Source: Symbiodinium natans (Eukaryota > Sar > Dinophyceae > Suessiales > Symbiodiniaceae). From it: a DNA stretch of 64,000 bases. Shown here piece after piece: positions 53,134 through 64,000 of this stretch. The position numbers and the translations under genes were made by a program. The stretch spans positions 52,501 through 116,500 of the forward strand of contig CAJNDS010001757.1 of assembly GCA_905221605.1 (NCBI GenBank), in the 5' to 3' direction. Position 1 is the stretch's first letter, and each line of letters starts with the position of its first letter. The notes beneath the pieces are model-generated. The model saw only the letters and a list, made by a program, of their open reading frames with translations. It did not search any database and was not told the DNA's origin.

Positions 53134-54660
53134 GGCGGGCGCCCATGGGTTTCGGAGGTGCAGCCATCTTTTCAGGAACCCCGAACAGCACGCTTCCTGC
53201 TGAGATTTGGTTTCAAGTCAGAGCACAATTTCGGAGCCGTGGGTTACCAGGAGCTTTAAGAGTCCAACATGGCACGCGAGCATATACGCTACCCCCCTCC
53301 CCCCATATGCCCACGTTTTGACGACATCTATGGCACCTATGGAGCGATCATGGCTGAAGTATCCAAATGAATATCAGACAATATGAGTTGCTCTCATGGG
53401 TTAACGCAGCGAGAAGAGATCCCACCCACGACTTCAACTCTATCCCTGTCTGGAGGCATGAGTATACAGTTTCACCGATGGTTTCATACAAAAAAGCGTA
53501 GCAAGGCCAACTTTTCATACACAAGCAGAGACGGTTCATTGATAACGACATAACGCATGACTGGACATCCAACATTGCGTTTGAAACGACAGGTCATGAT
53601 GAGATCCTTCAAGGTCAGCAGACCCTCAACGAGAAGAGACCCGCAAAACAAGCCCACGAATTCAACCCCCCCCCCCCCCCACTCCCTCTGAAGCGTCATG
53701 AGTGTCTGACCACAACAACCTCATCGAAGATTTCATACAAAAAAGGTTAGCAGGGCCAACTTGTCCTACATATTTGGGTGACAAGTTAGCCGACCCAACC
53801 GCATTACCAATGTGCTTTCTGATACATATCTATATGTATACAAATTTTGGCATACCATCTGTTCGCACGAAATTTCGAAGAGGCATTTTTCAATGCAGCC
53901 TTCTTCTAAGAAATGATAAACCAGTTCAGCCCTGCACTCACATGCTTCTCCCCGCCCTAAGCTTAAACCCAAAGACTTGTAACCCACCTAACAGATTCGC
54001 CCCAGCATCTGAGCCAAAACCCAAAAGCCGTGAACCCTAAAACCTTACCAGATGGCCAGTGATGACTGACCAGCGGCCATATGCCAAACAAAGTAACTGA
54101 AGATTAACTCGTTGACTTGAGTTCTTTATTGACTCAAATTTTGAGAAAGGTGGTCAACTTGACGAGTTGCAGAGTGATTAGATGAAAAGGCATATGTATA
54201 AGTCTTGATGAGATTCTGGAAGTGTGCTCGGCAGATGTTGTTACGTCTTGGCTATGACGTGTAGCTTGCCAGATTCCTACATGGTCTTAACAGTTTCAAA
54301 GGTATTGGATGGTTTTGGGAGGGCTTTTCATGTAGGCTTAGCATTACGACAGGCTTGCAGAACTATGTGTGCAGAATTTTCGTCTCAACAACTTAGGGGT
54401 GCGGTAATCAAGAACTGTAAAGAAAAAATCAACGTCGCTCTTAACCCACCTGGCGTTCCAAAGCCTCAGCACCTCCGGCAAAGCGGACGACGTCCCGCGC
54501 CTGCACGGCAGTAGGCACAAATTTCGTGCAAATGCTAACCTTAAAGAAAATTCACCTGTCATCAAGTGGCCCTAACAACCCTAAACCCTAAACCCTGTGC
54601 GAGTTTGACATGGAGTTATGTGCCAACGTTCCGACCCTGGCAAGGATTCTTGGCCCACTT
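53134..54660. other. No supported gene
   Basis: Unique AT-richer sequence with few telomeric words. 53480-53520 and 53700-53765 share GTTTCATACAAAAAAG / ATTTCATACAAAAAAGG and AGCAAGGCCAACTT / AGCAGGGCCAACTTG, an old local duplication. Confidence 0.45.
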
Positions 54661-54662
54661 CA

Positions 54663-54794
54663 TGCTTGGAGTCCCAAACAAGTAACTGTATACTGAGATG
54701 TGTACTTATAGCCATGTTCGGGCACTTAAGGGGCTTATAAGTGGGTTATAAGTGCAGTTATGATTGGTTAGTATGTACCATGAACCTCCAAGCA
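54663..54794. mobile_element. MITE family F, copy F3
   Basis: TGCTTGGAGTCCC left, GTACCATGAACCTCCAAGCA right; reverse of F1. Confidence 0.8.
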
Positions 54795-54849
54795 CGTCAG
54801 CTGCTCTGGATGGCCCCGCCATGCCCCACCTTCCCTCATTTTGCCGACG

Positions 54850-54931
54850 TTTAGGGTTTAGGGTTTAGGGTTTAGGGTTTAGGGTTTAGGGTTTAGGGTT
54901 TAGGGTTTAGGGTTTAGGGTTTAGGGTTTAG
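54850..54931 (+). repeat. TTTAGGG array, 12 units
   Basis: Perfect. Confidence 0.95.
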
Positions 54932-55274
54932 GGCGGCTTAAGTATACCGAGAGGACCAGTGCAGACCACTTGCCACCGGAAGCAAAGAGCTGAGTGTTGA
55001 AACCTCTTCAACCTCCACCGCCGGGTGTGTGTGTGTGTGATGATGATGATCTGGTCCTTAATGCTCTTCTGAAAAATGTACAGCATCCGGAGATTGTGGG
55101 CTTATTTACGCAGATAAGCCCTTATTTGGTGATGTTTGCTGTGCCGCTCAGAAACCATGAGCCCACAGCCGTGCACATAGGCAAAAGAAAACTCGGCAGG
55201 CCTGGGTAGGCCCGTCTCAACCCAACCCTCAGAAGCTACGTCTCCAAACAAACCCAGCTTTCAGGGAAGCACCT

Positions 55275-55367
55275 GGCGGTTTACGAAAATTAGGGACCCC
55301 TAGTGGAAACCCCTACACATAGGATTCCCCTATCATCAGGACCCCAAGAAGGTGCCCCTTTTTTTGC
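55275..55367 (-). mobile_element. MITE family A, copy
   Basis: GGTTTACGAAAATTAGGGAC left, CATAGGATTCCCCTATCA core; right end degenerate next to array 55373. Confidence 0.65.
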
Positions 55368-55621
55368 TTCCAGGGTTTAGGGTTTAGGGTTTAGGGTTTA
55401 GGGCTTAGGGCTTCGGATCGCAAAAAACGGCACCTGAAGGCGCGCGTGGAGGCTCTGCAAGGCCATACCCTGGAGAGTCCCCGACACAAGCTTTCAGGGA
55501 GAAGTTGGAAGCATAGGGTTTAGGGTTTAGGGTTTAGGGTTTAGGGCTTTTCTTTGCCACCCGCCTAGCTGACACCCAGGGTTTAGGGTTTAGGGTCGGG
55601 TTTAGGGTTTAGGGTTTAGGG

Positions 55622-55712
55622 TCCAACTTTTACTAACAGTCCTGGATAGGGATGAGTGTACCCCCGAAAATAATCCTAGTAAGAACCGTTAGTATAGGGG
55701 GGAACATCCCAA
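55622..55712. mobile_element. MITE family B, copy
   Basis: ACTAACAGTCCTGGATAGGG left and GTTAGTATAGGGGGGAACAT right; follows a telomeric array. Confidence 0.75.
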
Positions 55713-56002
55713 ATTCTTAGTAGAGTAGATGAACTGTTAGCATGTGAAGCGTTATTGTTGAGGATTGCGGGAAGGTCTGTAACAGCGGGCTGTTGGGATG
55801 CGTGGGCCCCGGCTGAGCTCAAGCAAATGTTCACAATCCAATGTATCATACATCTCAGTTGCGGCTTTAGAACAGACGCAGCGCTTGATGCCTACAAGCT
55901 TAGGGCTTCGACTCTCCCACTCGTGCACGAAACTAGAACACCTAATCCCTAAACCCTACAAGTCTCAGAGCGCCCTCCATCAGATTAGCGCTGCGAACTC
56001 CG

Positions 56003-56040
56003 TGGGGGCTTCCGAAAAAGGAATCCTACTATTTGGGGCC
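56003..56040 (+). mobile_element. MITE family A, internally deleted remnant
   Basis: GGGGGCTTCCGAAAAAGG joined to AATCCTACTATTTGGGG. Confidence 0.55.
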
Positions 56041-56397
56041 TAAACCCTATACCCTAAACCCTAAACCCTAACCTTAAACCCTAAACCCTCATTTCCAATC
56101 CTGGTGCTCTGCAGCGGCCTCGCTCTCTGCGGCGGCCTCTTCACCACGACCTTGGGCCCCATGGGTCGGGGGTTCGGGTTGCAGTAGGGTTTGGGGTTTG
56201 GGGTTTGGGGTTTGGGGTTTAGGGTTTAGGGTTTAGGGCCGCAAGGGCTATAAGAACCTTTAAGAGTGATACAAGTCGGCTTCCCCCCCCCCCCCCCCAC
56301 GGGGGTAGGGCGCTCCAGTGCGCACTCCGATTTGCATCCAGTGCGCACTCCCGCATCAGCATCCAGCGTGCACTCTTTTTGCATCCCGTGCGCTCTC

Positions 56398-56487
56398 CTA
56401 GGGTTTTTAGGGTTTAGGGTTTTTAGGGTTCAGGGTTTTTAGGGTTTAGGATGTTTAGGGTTTAGGGTTTTTAGGGTTTAGGGCTTT
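56398..56487 (+). repeat. Irregular TTTAGGG array (GGGTTTTTA units)
   Basis: Mixed 7-, 9- and 13-bp spacing. Confidence 0.85.
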
Positions 56488-56655
56488 GAGGGTTGAGGGA
56501 GGCGCGAGAGGACCCGCAAGTCGTGCGTGCGGCTTTGCATTTATGCTTCGAAACACACCCAGGAGCGCACGCTCGACGCCTTCCCCACGGGCCCGCCCCC
56601 AAACTAATCTCGTCAAGAACGGCGTAGACAACTTCAAAGCCTCTCCGGCTGCGCG

Positions 56656-56865
56656 ATGACACGTAGAACGATCAGAGCTCCGGAGAAGCTCATCAAGAGG
56701 AAGCAAGACACGTCTTTTCGCCGCAAGGCGCTCCATGCAGCCGTGTCCTTGGATATTTCTCGCTCCGCCATCCTTGGGGATCTTGCAATGAACAGGGTGA
56801 CACGCGCATCGAGAAGCGCATCTTCGGCCTTAGGGATGGAGCTCCTCCCCACTGACCCGGACTAA
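56656..56865 (+). CDS. Unrecognised 69-codon ORF
   Basis: ATG frame, basic (KLIKRKQDTSFRRKALHAAV). The minus strand is also open over the same stretch in two frames, so this may be a base-composition effect. Confidence 0.12.
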   Translation: MTRRTIRAPEKLIKRKQDTSFRRKALHAAVSLDISRSAILGDLAMNRVTRASRSASSALGMELLPTDPD

Positions 56866-57008
56866 AGGCGCCCCCCATGTAGGGCACAGCGAATCATCGT
56901 GGAAGGCCTGCTGACGCAGGAATAACTGCAATATTCTGAGGTCGGTAGGGCCCTTTACTGTTGAACCCATACTCTTGCTGCCCGAATAAGCTGTCCCACT
57001 ACTGACCT

Positions 57009-57412
57009 CAAACCCTAAACCCTAAACCCTAAACCCTAAACCCTAAACCATGAACCTCAAAACCATAAAGTACATCGAAAAATGCATGCTCCAAGCCCAC
57101 ATGGCTCCCTCACTCGCGGCTTTCGGGGTTAGGCTTCTGAGTTGTTCCCCTGCACCGAAAGCCACCTGAACCCTTAACCCTAAACCCTCAGCCCTAAACC
57201 CTAAACTCTAAACCCTAAGCCCTAAACCCTCAGCCCTAAACCCTAAACTCTAAACCCTAAACCCTAAGCCCTAAATTCTGAGTCCTCAGAGCCTGGCGGA
57301 CAGAGGCTGACGGCTCCCCCCCTCGCTCGACATCCTCGGCTGCCTGCGCAGAACCCATGGGCAGGTATGGAAGCCCTAAACCCTAAACCCTAAACCCTAA
57401 ACCCTATATCCT
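57009..57412 (-). repeat. Cluster of CCCTAAA arrays
   Basis: 57009-57050, 57168-57272 (a ~35-bp higher-order unit with CCCTCAGCCCTAAA occurs twice) and 57373-57412. Confidence 0.9.
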
Positions 57413-57825
57413 ATAAACGCAGTTTCCCTTGCAGTATCTCGTTTTGGCCACGCAAAATGTTGAACTGTCTGACTAAGGTACCTAGTGCTCGCAGCCTAGG
57501 CGCTAGAGGAACAAACAATTGTTCAACAAGTGTTGGGGAAGCGTGGATTGAAGTCGCTCGCGTTGAGGGGTTCGGGGGATGAGGCCCGCGGGTCAAGGGC
57601 AACTTTGCTTCATATGCGCTTTTTGCCTGGGAAACCCTAAACCCTAAATCCTAAACCCTACACCCCAAACCCTAACCTCTGCGGACCATGGGTTGCTCAC
57701 CTTTCTGCCTAGACATTTTCGACATGCCAGCTCTTGGACGGCCTTGTGCAGGCGATCGACATAGAGTATGTGTATAAACACACACACACACACACACACT
57801 TTTTACATACTATAGGCAACCGCAT

Positions 57826-58269
57826 ATGGCTCACAACTTTTCAATTGTTTTTGGCCTATGCTCCATAGCTGTGCAGCTGGAAACTGCTGTACCCTTCCCT
57901 ACGACAGACTGCGGTGGAAAACTGGTTTCGACGTCTGTCGTATTTTGTTCTGCCTGCTGTGCTCGGCTGCCAGTCGCTGCACTTGGCCACGCCATACTCG
58001 TTGCTTTCACGTCTTGCTGCAACTACTATATCTTATGCCACGCAGCACCGAAACGCGGACAGTCTTTTTTGCGAGCAAAGCTTGACACAGAGAGGCAGTG
58101 CGCGCTGCTTTGGGCAGCCAGTCCCTCACAGGCCTGGGCAGGCAGTCGCAACAGATGCAAGAGGTGGTATGTCGCACAGTTGACGTGTAGGTTCGCCGCG
58201 ACACATGGCATGCATATACATGTATCCAACCTGAAGGCTCTACGGAAACCCCCCCAACTGAGCCTCTGA
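57826..58269 (+). CDS. Unrecognised 147-codon ORF, doubtful
   Basis: Cys-rich open frame (VVFCSACCARLPVAALGHAI). Two other plus frames and two minus frames (down to 58007) are open here too. No motif. Low support. Confidence 0.15.
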   Translation: MAHNFSIVFGLCSIAVQLETAVPFPTTDCGGKLVSTSVVFCSACCARLPVAALGHAILVAFTSCCNYYILCHAAPKRGQSFLRAKLDTERQCALLWAASPSQAWAGSRNRCKRWYVAQLTCRFAATHGMHIHVSNLKALRKPPQLSL

Positions 58270-58562
58270 AGTGCTTCGCCAACGTCACGAAAGCATGAAT
58301 GCCACAACGTCCCAATGCGAGTGGGACCCAGAGGCTGCGGCGGAAGGAAGGGCAACACATCCAGCCCGCCGCGGGCACCGGGTGCTGCTGCAGCGTCCCA
58401 TAGGCGCCCTTGGCGCGTGTCGGGGTGTGCGTTCGGGCATATGGTGGTAGAGGTGCTGTTGAGGTATTGGAGTCGGAGGCTTTGGGGATGTTCCGTGAGT
58501 GGCAGGCCAACGTCTGACTCATGCTGTTCGAAGCCTGAGCAATGCCTGCCGGTAGCTTGAAC

Positions 58563-58679
58563 CTGGTTCATGGTTGGGATCGTATTAAAAATTAGATTTA
58601 TATTCCTTATTGGGTCTAAGTACCCTTAAAGGGTCTGAGTACCCTTAAAATGCAAAATGATACCCCAACTATGACAAAG
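58563..58679. repeat. Dispersed repeat family G, copy with internal 18-bp tandem duplication
   Basis: GGTTCATGGTTGGGATCGTA start; GGGTCTAAGTACCCTTAAA is followed at once by GGGTCTGAGTACCCTTAAA. Confidence 0.75.
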
Positions 58680-59660
58680 TAGCGTTTCATCAGCCAAGAC
58701 CGGCCCGAGTGCACTAAGTCGCTAAGCGCAGTTTTTTTTTGCATAGGGAGTTTTGAGTGCAGGAATTCTAGCCTCACCCCCCCCAGCAAAAGTAGGGCCT
58801 AATGAAAAAGGGCTTCAACGAACCACAAGTACATGCCTAGAGATGTTCGTCTTTGCATGTTGCAGGGTCTACAGAATACGAAAGCCACGGCATCAAGGGG
58901 AGAAGCCGCCTTGTGTCTATGCTTTAGGGCGCACGCACGAGGCCACGTTTTGGTCCTGCCTGGACGAGGGTGTTCTGAAGTCTTTGGTTTTTGGGTCGTC
59001 CTCGCTTTGACTGCGAGAGACAAGAAACTGCACACAACAGGTTGCCATCTGCTGTCAGATTACTAAACACACCCTTGGCTCTTTAGGTCGCCAAGGATCT
59101 GCTGGGAGACTCAGGCTGCAAAACAGCCTTGCTGAAGCTGCGATTTGACTGGAGAAGACAAGATGCAACGCTCTGATGTGTTGCATGCGAATAGGGCTGG
59201 CCTTGCGACAGGCCACATGCCAAATCTTCAACACTTACGACTGGAAGATCGCACCTTCGCCATTAGACTACGCATGCGGTCGTAGCAACCACTTGGGGTG
59301 GATGGGCCATGACGCCGGAGACGTGGGTCACAGCTTGCATGGCCACTCTGTGCAACAAAGCCACTGGTAAGAGGGTTTGGACAGCTTGAAATGCCATGAA
59401 AGGCTGAATGTTCACCCACAGGGTGGAACCGGACCTGTCTGCGCCCAGGCATGGCGGGGCCAGCCTAGTGAGAAATCGGACGGCCTTCCCTTCGTGCAGG
59501 ATGCAAAACTCTTGCACCAGTCCTCCCACCTCTAATCACTGCAAGCCATGAGTTGGTGAACCTCCAGGCTAACGTGCTGCACTAGCAAAGAAGCACATCT
59601 TTGTGGCAGGAGGCTGTGCCAAGAACGAATTCATGTTACACCCTGTTTAGTGTGTTGTCC

Positions 59661-60000
59661 TTAAGCGGTCCTGGGATCGTATCTAATTTTGAAAGGGATG
59701 AGGTTCTGCGAAGTTAAACGGGGCAGCGAGGCGCGGCAAATTGACTTTAAAGGAGCGCCGTACAACACCCAGGTAGTCCGGTAGACTTGACCTAGTCAAG
59801 GTTTAGGGTTTAGGGTTTAGGGTTTAGGGTTTAGGGTTTAGGGTTTAGGGTTTAGGGTTTAGGGTTTAGGGTTTAGGGTTTAGGGTTTAGGGTTTAGGGT
59901 TTAGGGTTTACTCATGCTAACAGGGTGCAACACTACACAACTGCCCTGATTTCGGGCACCTTCCTGAAAGAGTTTCCGAGGCCCTCACTGCAATTTCCTT
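59661..60000 (-). CDS. Unrecognised gene with a 120-nt C-type telomeric intron
   Basis: An exon from about 59990 (after a GTGAG|G acceptor; KLFQEGARNQGSCVVLHPVS) ends at 59912 with A|GTAAAC. The intron 59911-59792 is 120 nt of CCCTAAA and ends TTGACTAG|G. The next exon joins in phase 1 and runs 43 codons (QVYRTTWVLYGAPLKSICRA) to TAA 59661-59663. The array is one of the longest and purest in the window. No family recognised. Confidence 0.45.
59792..59911 (+). repeat. Telomeric array, ~16 units; C-type intron on minus
   Basis: Pure TTTAGGG on plus; minus gene reads GTAAAC ... TTGACTAG. Confidence 0.6.
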
Positions 60001-60315
60001 GAATGGCTGCCCAAAATGCTCTCCGGTCAATGGTAACCAGGGCGCAAAGTCTTGGGGCTCACATTGTGCTGGAGCCTTACAAGTGATGCTTGCTGGAAAA
60101 GCGTTCTCCAAAGTTGCGCCCAGCCAAAGGCCCGAGAGCTGCCAAACAAGAAAAGCACGATGAGCTTTGCCCAGAAGTGACAGAGATGATTCGGCAAAGC
60201 TGGGAGAATTCAGCCTTTTCCCCTTCTGTCGACCCTGAGGACAGCAGGTCTAGTCTACCACTGTAAAGAACAAGATAGCTGCAGCCACGGCCGTTAACTG
60301 ACGACCGCTGCAGAG

Positions 60316-60411
60316 ATGGGCATACTGGGCGATAACCGCAACAAGAGAAACAGAAAACAACCGAAGCAGCCGCAGATGCTGCAGCAGCAGCAGCAGCAGA
60401 AGGAGCAGCAC

Positions 60412-60446
<35 letters not shown>

Positions 60447-60501
60447 CAAGGCTTGGTGGACCGACCCAGCCAACGAGGGTTTCAGACCTTCTCGCGAATG
60501 A
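60316..60501 (+). CDS. PolyQ-encoding frame, doubtful
   Basis: ATG frame whose centre is a CAG tract giving two Gln runs (6 and 10) with a few Lys/His/Glu. The tract alone explains the open frame. It could be a coding exon, but there is no other support. Confidence 0.15.
60376..60447 (+). repeat. CAG triplet tract
   Basis: Two CAG runs with AAG/CAC/GAG interruptions. Confidence 0.95.
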
Positions 60502-60599
60502 TTCCATAGCCCCCGGTTGGCTCACGTATCTCACGGCAAGGTGCACGGACCCTCATGGAGTAACCAGAAACAAGTGACCGGAGACATAAGAAGCAAAAT

Positions 60600-60707
60600 C
60601 TACTACTTGCTTAGGAGGCCCCAAACAATAAAAGATAATGATCCCCATATTACCCTTATAAGGAAGAATAGTTTTTCGTTGTTGGGGGGTTCTTAAGCAA
60701 ATAGTAG
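60600..60707. mobile_element. MITE family H, copy
   Basis: CTACTACTTGCTTAGGAGGC / GGTTCTTAAGCAAATAGTAG. Confidence 0.85.
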
Positions 60708-61525
60708 AAAATCGCTGCAAGCATGGAGGGAGAGGAGCTGCAAAACGGTGAGGAAGATGCTGCCTTTTTGAAAAGGAACCATCGACGACAGGGAAACACG
60801 CAGCCCACAAGCCGTGCGCCAAGCATCCCATGACTCAAGCGTTTATGAAACCTACTTCCAGGACAGCACACACGTGCGCATCTAGCCTGCACCGGCGAAG
60901 CCCTAGCCCTGCACCCGATACTATCGCTCAGGCTCAAATTTCAAAATTCGTACCTTGCAGACTTAAGCCGACGCTGGATTCCTCCCCTTTGCGTGCTCCT
61001 TATGGCGGATGACTGGAAACAAGTTGTCCGTGGCAGCCTGCTGCTCCAAAACTGGATCAAAAGGACACAGATTGTGTGAGCTGTGTGGGATCGATGTCGG
61101 CATAATTAAGGCCGTGTTTGCTACTCCATTCTCACACACCCATGTGGACGCAGCAGGAACTCGGGGGTTCAGGTTTCAGGAATTTGGGCGTTGTATATCA
61201 AAATATAGCAAATCACACCGCACATGTCCATTAGCAAGATCTTGGCGGCCAGCTCTGCTTGGAGTGATAACTTGGTGATGACTCGAGCAATCGAGCAATC
61301 GCTGCCCAGGACCCCTTTGGAAGTGAAACATCTCAGCAGACCCTGGGAGTGGAGAACATCCCATCCTGGAAGGAACCACAGAACGGAGAGACCCAATGTA
61401 TTCGTTCATTCAATTAAATTCCTAGGCATTACAACACGGACCCCCCCGAGTGGGCAAGAGATTCCCTCCAAGATGTTCCTGCTAATGCTCCAGCCGGACC
61501 TGCTGTAGGAGATGGACTTAGGAGT

Positions 61526-61771
61526 ATGTACGAAGAACGCTTCGTGCTCACCTCTGGTCAGCACAGCGCGTTCTCGTACCTTACACATCTGCACATGGCG
61601 ACAACCTTCCACCCAAGGGAACTCATGATGCGCAGCGGTTTGACCCTCACCCTACACTCGACAATCATCATGCAAGGAGGAGGATGGCCCCTGAACCGCG
61701 CAACCGAACCACAAAGCAGAAGGGTCAGCCCATCCCCCGCACCCCGCCCCGCGCCCCCTGCTGCATGTTGA
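61526..61771 (+). CDS. Unrecognised 81-codon ORF
   Basis: Open frame MYEERFVLTSGQHSAFSYLT ..., with a Pro/Ala-rich tail. The region just upstream (61224-61508) is open in another frame. No domain recognised. Confidence 0.18.
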   Translation: MYEERFVLTSGQHSAFSYLTHLHMATTFHPRELMMRSGLTLTLHSTIIMQGGGWPLNRATEPQSRRVSPSPAPRPAPPAAC

Positions 61772-61787
61772 GCATGTCCTGATCATG

Positions 61788-62066
61788 ACCCTAAACCCTA
61801 AACCCTAAACCCTAAACCCTAAAAAACTATGAAGAAATAGTTCGGTGTCCACCTTCTGGTTCAACGAATTCTTGCCACTCGCAGCTATTACTGGCTGGTT
61901 CTGAGCAGGGAAGTAGGTCCCAGAAAATCCCTTAAAGGGCATATACAGGGGCCCTAATTAATTCCCTGTGTCCCTGCTAAGAACCAGGGGGATTAAAGCA
62001 ACAGGTTTCCCTAAACCCTAAACCCTAAACCCTAAACCCTAAACCCTAAACCCTAAACCCTAAACC
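61788..62066 (-). repeat. Two CCCTAAA arrays flanking MITE D
   Basis: 61788-61823 and 62007-62066. Confidence 0.9.
61891..61987. mobile_element. MITE family D, copy
   Basis: CTGGTTCTGAGCAGGGAA left and CCCTGCTAAGAACCAG right, with the family core GGGCATATACAGGGGCCC. Confidence 0.8.
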
Positions 62067-62168
62067 AAGGAACTGCTAGGTGGCCATGGCCCTCGGCTGT
62101 GACTTTTGGTGGACCACTGGTTGCATGCCCAGCACCCACAACTGCAAGGCACAACAGAGTGTGTATGT

Positions 62169-62262
62169 GGGTTTAGGGTTTAGGGTTTAGGGCTTAGGGT
62201 TTAGGGGCTTAGGGTTTAGGGTTTAGGGTTTGGGGTTTGGGGTTTAGGGTTTAGGGTTTCGG
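62169..62262 (+). repeat. TTTAGGG array with variants
   Basis: About 13 units. Confidence 0.9.
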
Positions 62263-62269
62263 GTTGAGG

Positions 62270-64000
62270 GAGAAAAAAAGTGTGTAGGCGGGGCCAGAAG
62301 GGATGCCATGACAAAGTACTTCGACGCAGGCTTGCAAGTGCGAGGGGCATAGTTGCAGCAAGGTTTGCTAACCCTAAGCCCTAAACCCTGAACCAGAAAA
62401 CCTATACCCTAAATAAACCCTGCGTGTAGCTGCCTAGCTATGACGAGTAGTTGCGCACAGAAACTCTGCATTTGAAGCCAAGGCTCTTGACTCGAATTTC
62501 CTGACCGTCACGACACTGTACACGGTAACGCCCGGCATCTAGGTCTGCTTCGAGAACACGAGCCTCATGGGCAGCACGCACCGAACACTGATGCCAAGCC
62601 CTGGACAGTCTGTACGGAAGCCCGGACGCCTACAGTTCACTTGCCCGCTTGACCCGATTTAGGGTTTAGGGTTTAGGGTTTAGGGTTTAGGGTTTAGGGT
62701 CAGTTTTTTTTGCCATTTGTCGCACATGCCCCGCTCGCGTCATATCCGCCCTCCCTCCTTTTGAACGACAAGTGGGGCGAAGGGCGGCAAATGCGGTTTT
62801 CCTACATTCCCACCTGAGATTGTTGAACCAGTAGAAGGAAAAAAGGGTGCCTCAGACTGCTTCTATCTGCTTCTTATCTGATAACATAAGAATCACCCCT
62901 CAGAAAACTAGATCATCGTTGGGGCCCTAAACCCTAAACCCTAAACCCTAAACCCAGGCGGCTTCATCTAAAGGTTCAAGAGTACAGGCAATCAGGAAGG
63001 CTTATCAGGGTCGGGAAAACATGGCCCCTGCGAGGAAAATTGCCCCAAGGCCCTAAACCTAAACCCTAATAACTAAAAACCCTAAACCCTAAACCTTGTC
63101 CGGGCGGTGCCTACTGCAAGTGCGTGAAACACCCAAAGCAAAGTGCTTGAAACACCCAAAGCAAACAGAGCAAAGACATGCAGAACGCGGGGTTTAGGGT
63201 TTAAGGTTTAGGGTTGAGGGTTTAGGAACACTCCTCATGCAATATGCAAGTCAACGGCAGTCTAAAGGAAAATGGCATTCCAAGACACCAGTTGCCCGTT
63301 GAGCTCCTCGGCACTGAGGCCCCGAAGCCTTCAGCCCAAGACGAACAGTTTAGGGGTTTAGGGGTTTAGGGGTTTAGGGGTTTAGGGGTTTAGGGTTTAG
63401 GGTTTCGGGTTTCGGGTTTAGGGTCGTTCAATGCAACATGCTCGCGCTCAGGCTATAAAGCTATGGATCCGGTACCAGTGCATGAGAGGCTTGGCAAATA
63501 ATCCGCCGAGGCCGGAGGCCGGCCGACGTGCCCGGACTAGGGCGGATTTGGGCCCAGGCATAGGGGGCGGTGTCTGTACACAGCTGGCAAGCAGCAAGCC
63601 TGTTTACCCACTTCCCCTTCTTCCCCTTACCCCCCTCCCCCCCTATCCCCCCTCCCCACCACCCCCCCCCCTCACCCCCACCACCTCTCGCCCCCGCACC
63701 CTTCTTTATCCAACCTCCCATCGTCCGCAAACCCCCCCCTCCCCTACTCCTTCCCCCCCAAACCCCTACCCCCCCTACCCATCCGCCCCCCGCCCTGCGC
63801 TTGTTGCGCGATGGGCATGCCGCCTTCCCCCCCTCACCCCCACTTCCCCTTCCTGCCGCCTCGGTACCCTTGGCGAGGCGGCCTCGCGTTAGCATAAAAT
63901 TATGACACCCCTCCCCGCCTGATGCACGTTCCGCCATCCAGGATGCAGTTTCCTTAGGCAAACACGGCGCTTGGCTTCTTTCCAACTTGACCTTCAGATG
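62270..64000. other. No supported gene
   Basis: Short arrays (62365, 62655, 62924, 63051, 63192) and a C-rich tract at 63610-63860 that creates long Pro or Gly frames on both strands. Confidence 0.5.
63348..63424 (+). repeat. GGGGTTTA octamer then TTTAGGG array
   Basis: Six 8-bp units change into 7-bp units. Confidence 0.9.

Noticed and set aside
52912-53321. Gly-rich frames
   Set aside because: G tract.
63431-63985. Pro-rich and Gly-rich frames of 111-174 codons
   Set aside because: C-rich low-complexity tract.

Overview
This 64-kb window is eukaryotic nuclear DNA, most likely from a microalga and perhaps a dinoflagellate or close alveolate. The evidence is an Arabidopsis-type telomeric heptamer (TTTAGGG/CCCTAAA) scattered through the whole window in more than 90 short arrays, mid-range GC, no operons or bacterial signals, and short exons whose best-fitting junctions are AG|G on the 3' side with GT, GC and possibly GA donors, as known for dinoflagellates. 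No spliced-leader gene, rRNA, tRNA or retroelement polymerase was recognised. A green (prasinophyte) or chromerid alga cannot be excluded.

The main observation is that many telomeric arrays behave as introns. On the gene strand a G-type array fits exon|GTTTAG...TTTAG|GG exon. Measured from first donor to last acceptor, these introns are 7n+6 nt long (20, 34, 48 and 111 nt seen here), because each heptamer carries both a GT donor and an AG acceptor. In the other orientation the C-type array can be removed as GTAAACCC...AG or GTCAAACC...AG (23, 36 and 120 nt). Removing the arrays joins open frames in phase at about ten places. The strongest biochemical anchor is a minus-strand gene at 2.3-4.7 kb. 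Its reconstructed exons put a GxGxxG dinucleotide-binding motif, an acidic beta-2 end and a GG-x-x-W motif in the order and spacing of FAD-dependent monooxygenases, and telomeric arrays and a MITE lie in its introns.

A second layer is at least nine families of short (~80-190 bp) terminal-inverted-repeat elements, called A-H plus a foldback element (about 38 copies). Several sit between in-phase exons and appear to supply donor or acceptor sites, so they look like introners (MITE-derived introns).

Layout: 0.4-13 kb, mostly minus-strand exon islands (flavoprotein gene, several unrecognised genes); 13-17 kb, an unrecognised plus-strand ORF, a 21-22-bp minisatellite with an internal inversion, degenerate telomeric DNA; 17-19.4 kb, two long minus ORFs; 20.1-21.4 kb, a multi-exon plus gene; 22-26 kb, further ORFs, MITEs and a duplicated segment with and without a MITE; 26-29 kb, repeats and little else; 29.6-30.2 kb, a plus gene with a 111-nt telomeric intron; 31-33 kb, T-rich DNA and weak ORFs; 33.4-42 kb, dense arrays with small islands; 42.5-43.6 kb, a compound satellite; 44.7-47.1 kb, plus-strand genes with 34-, 36- and 20-nt telomeric introns; 48-58 kb, sparse ORFs, simple repeats and a spliced minus-strand exon set at 52.4-52.8 kb; 59.6-60.1 kb, a minus gene with a 120-nt C-type intron; 61-64 kb, arrays and a C-rich tract.

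Limits: exon calls were made by eye. Antisense frames often look equally protein-like, so strand and boundaries are uncertain outside the flavoprotein gene and the longest ORFs. No transcript data were available.
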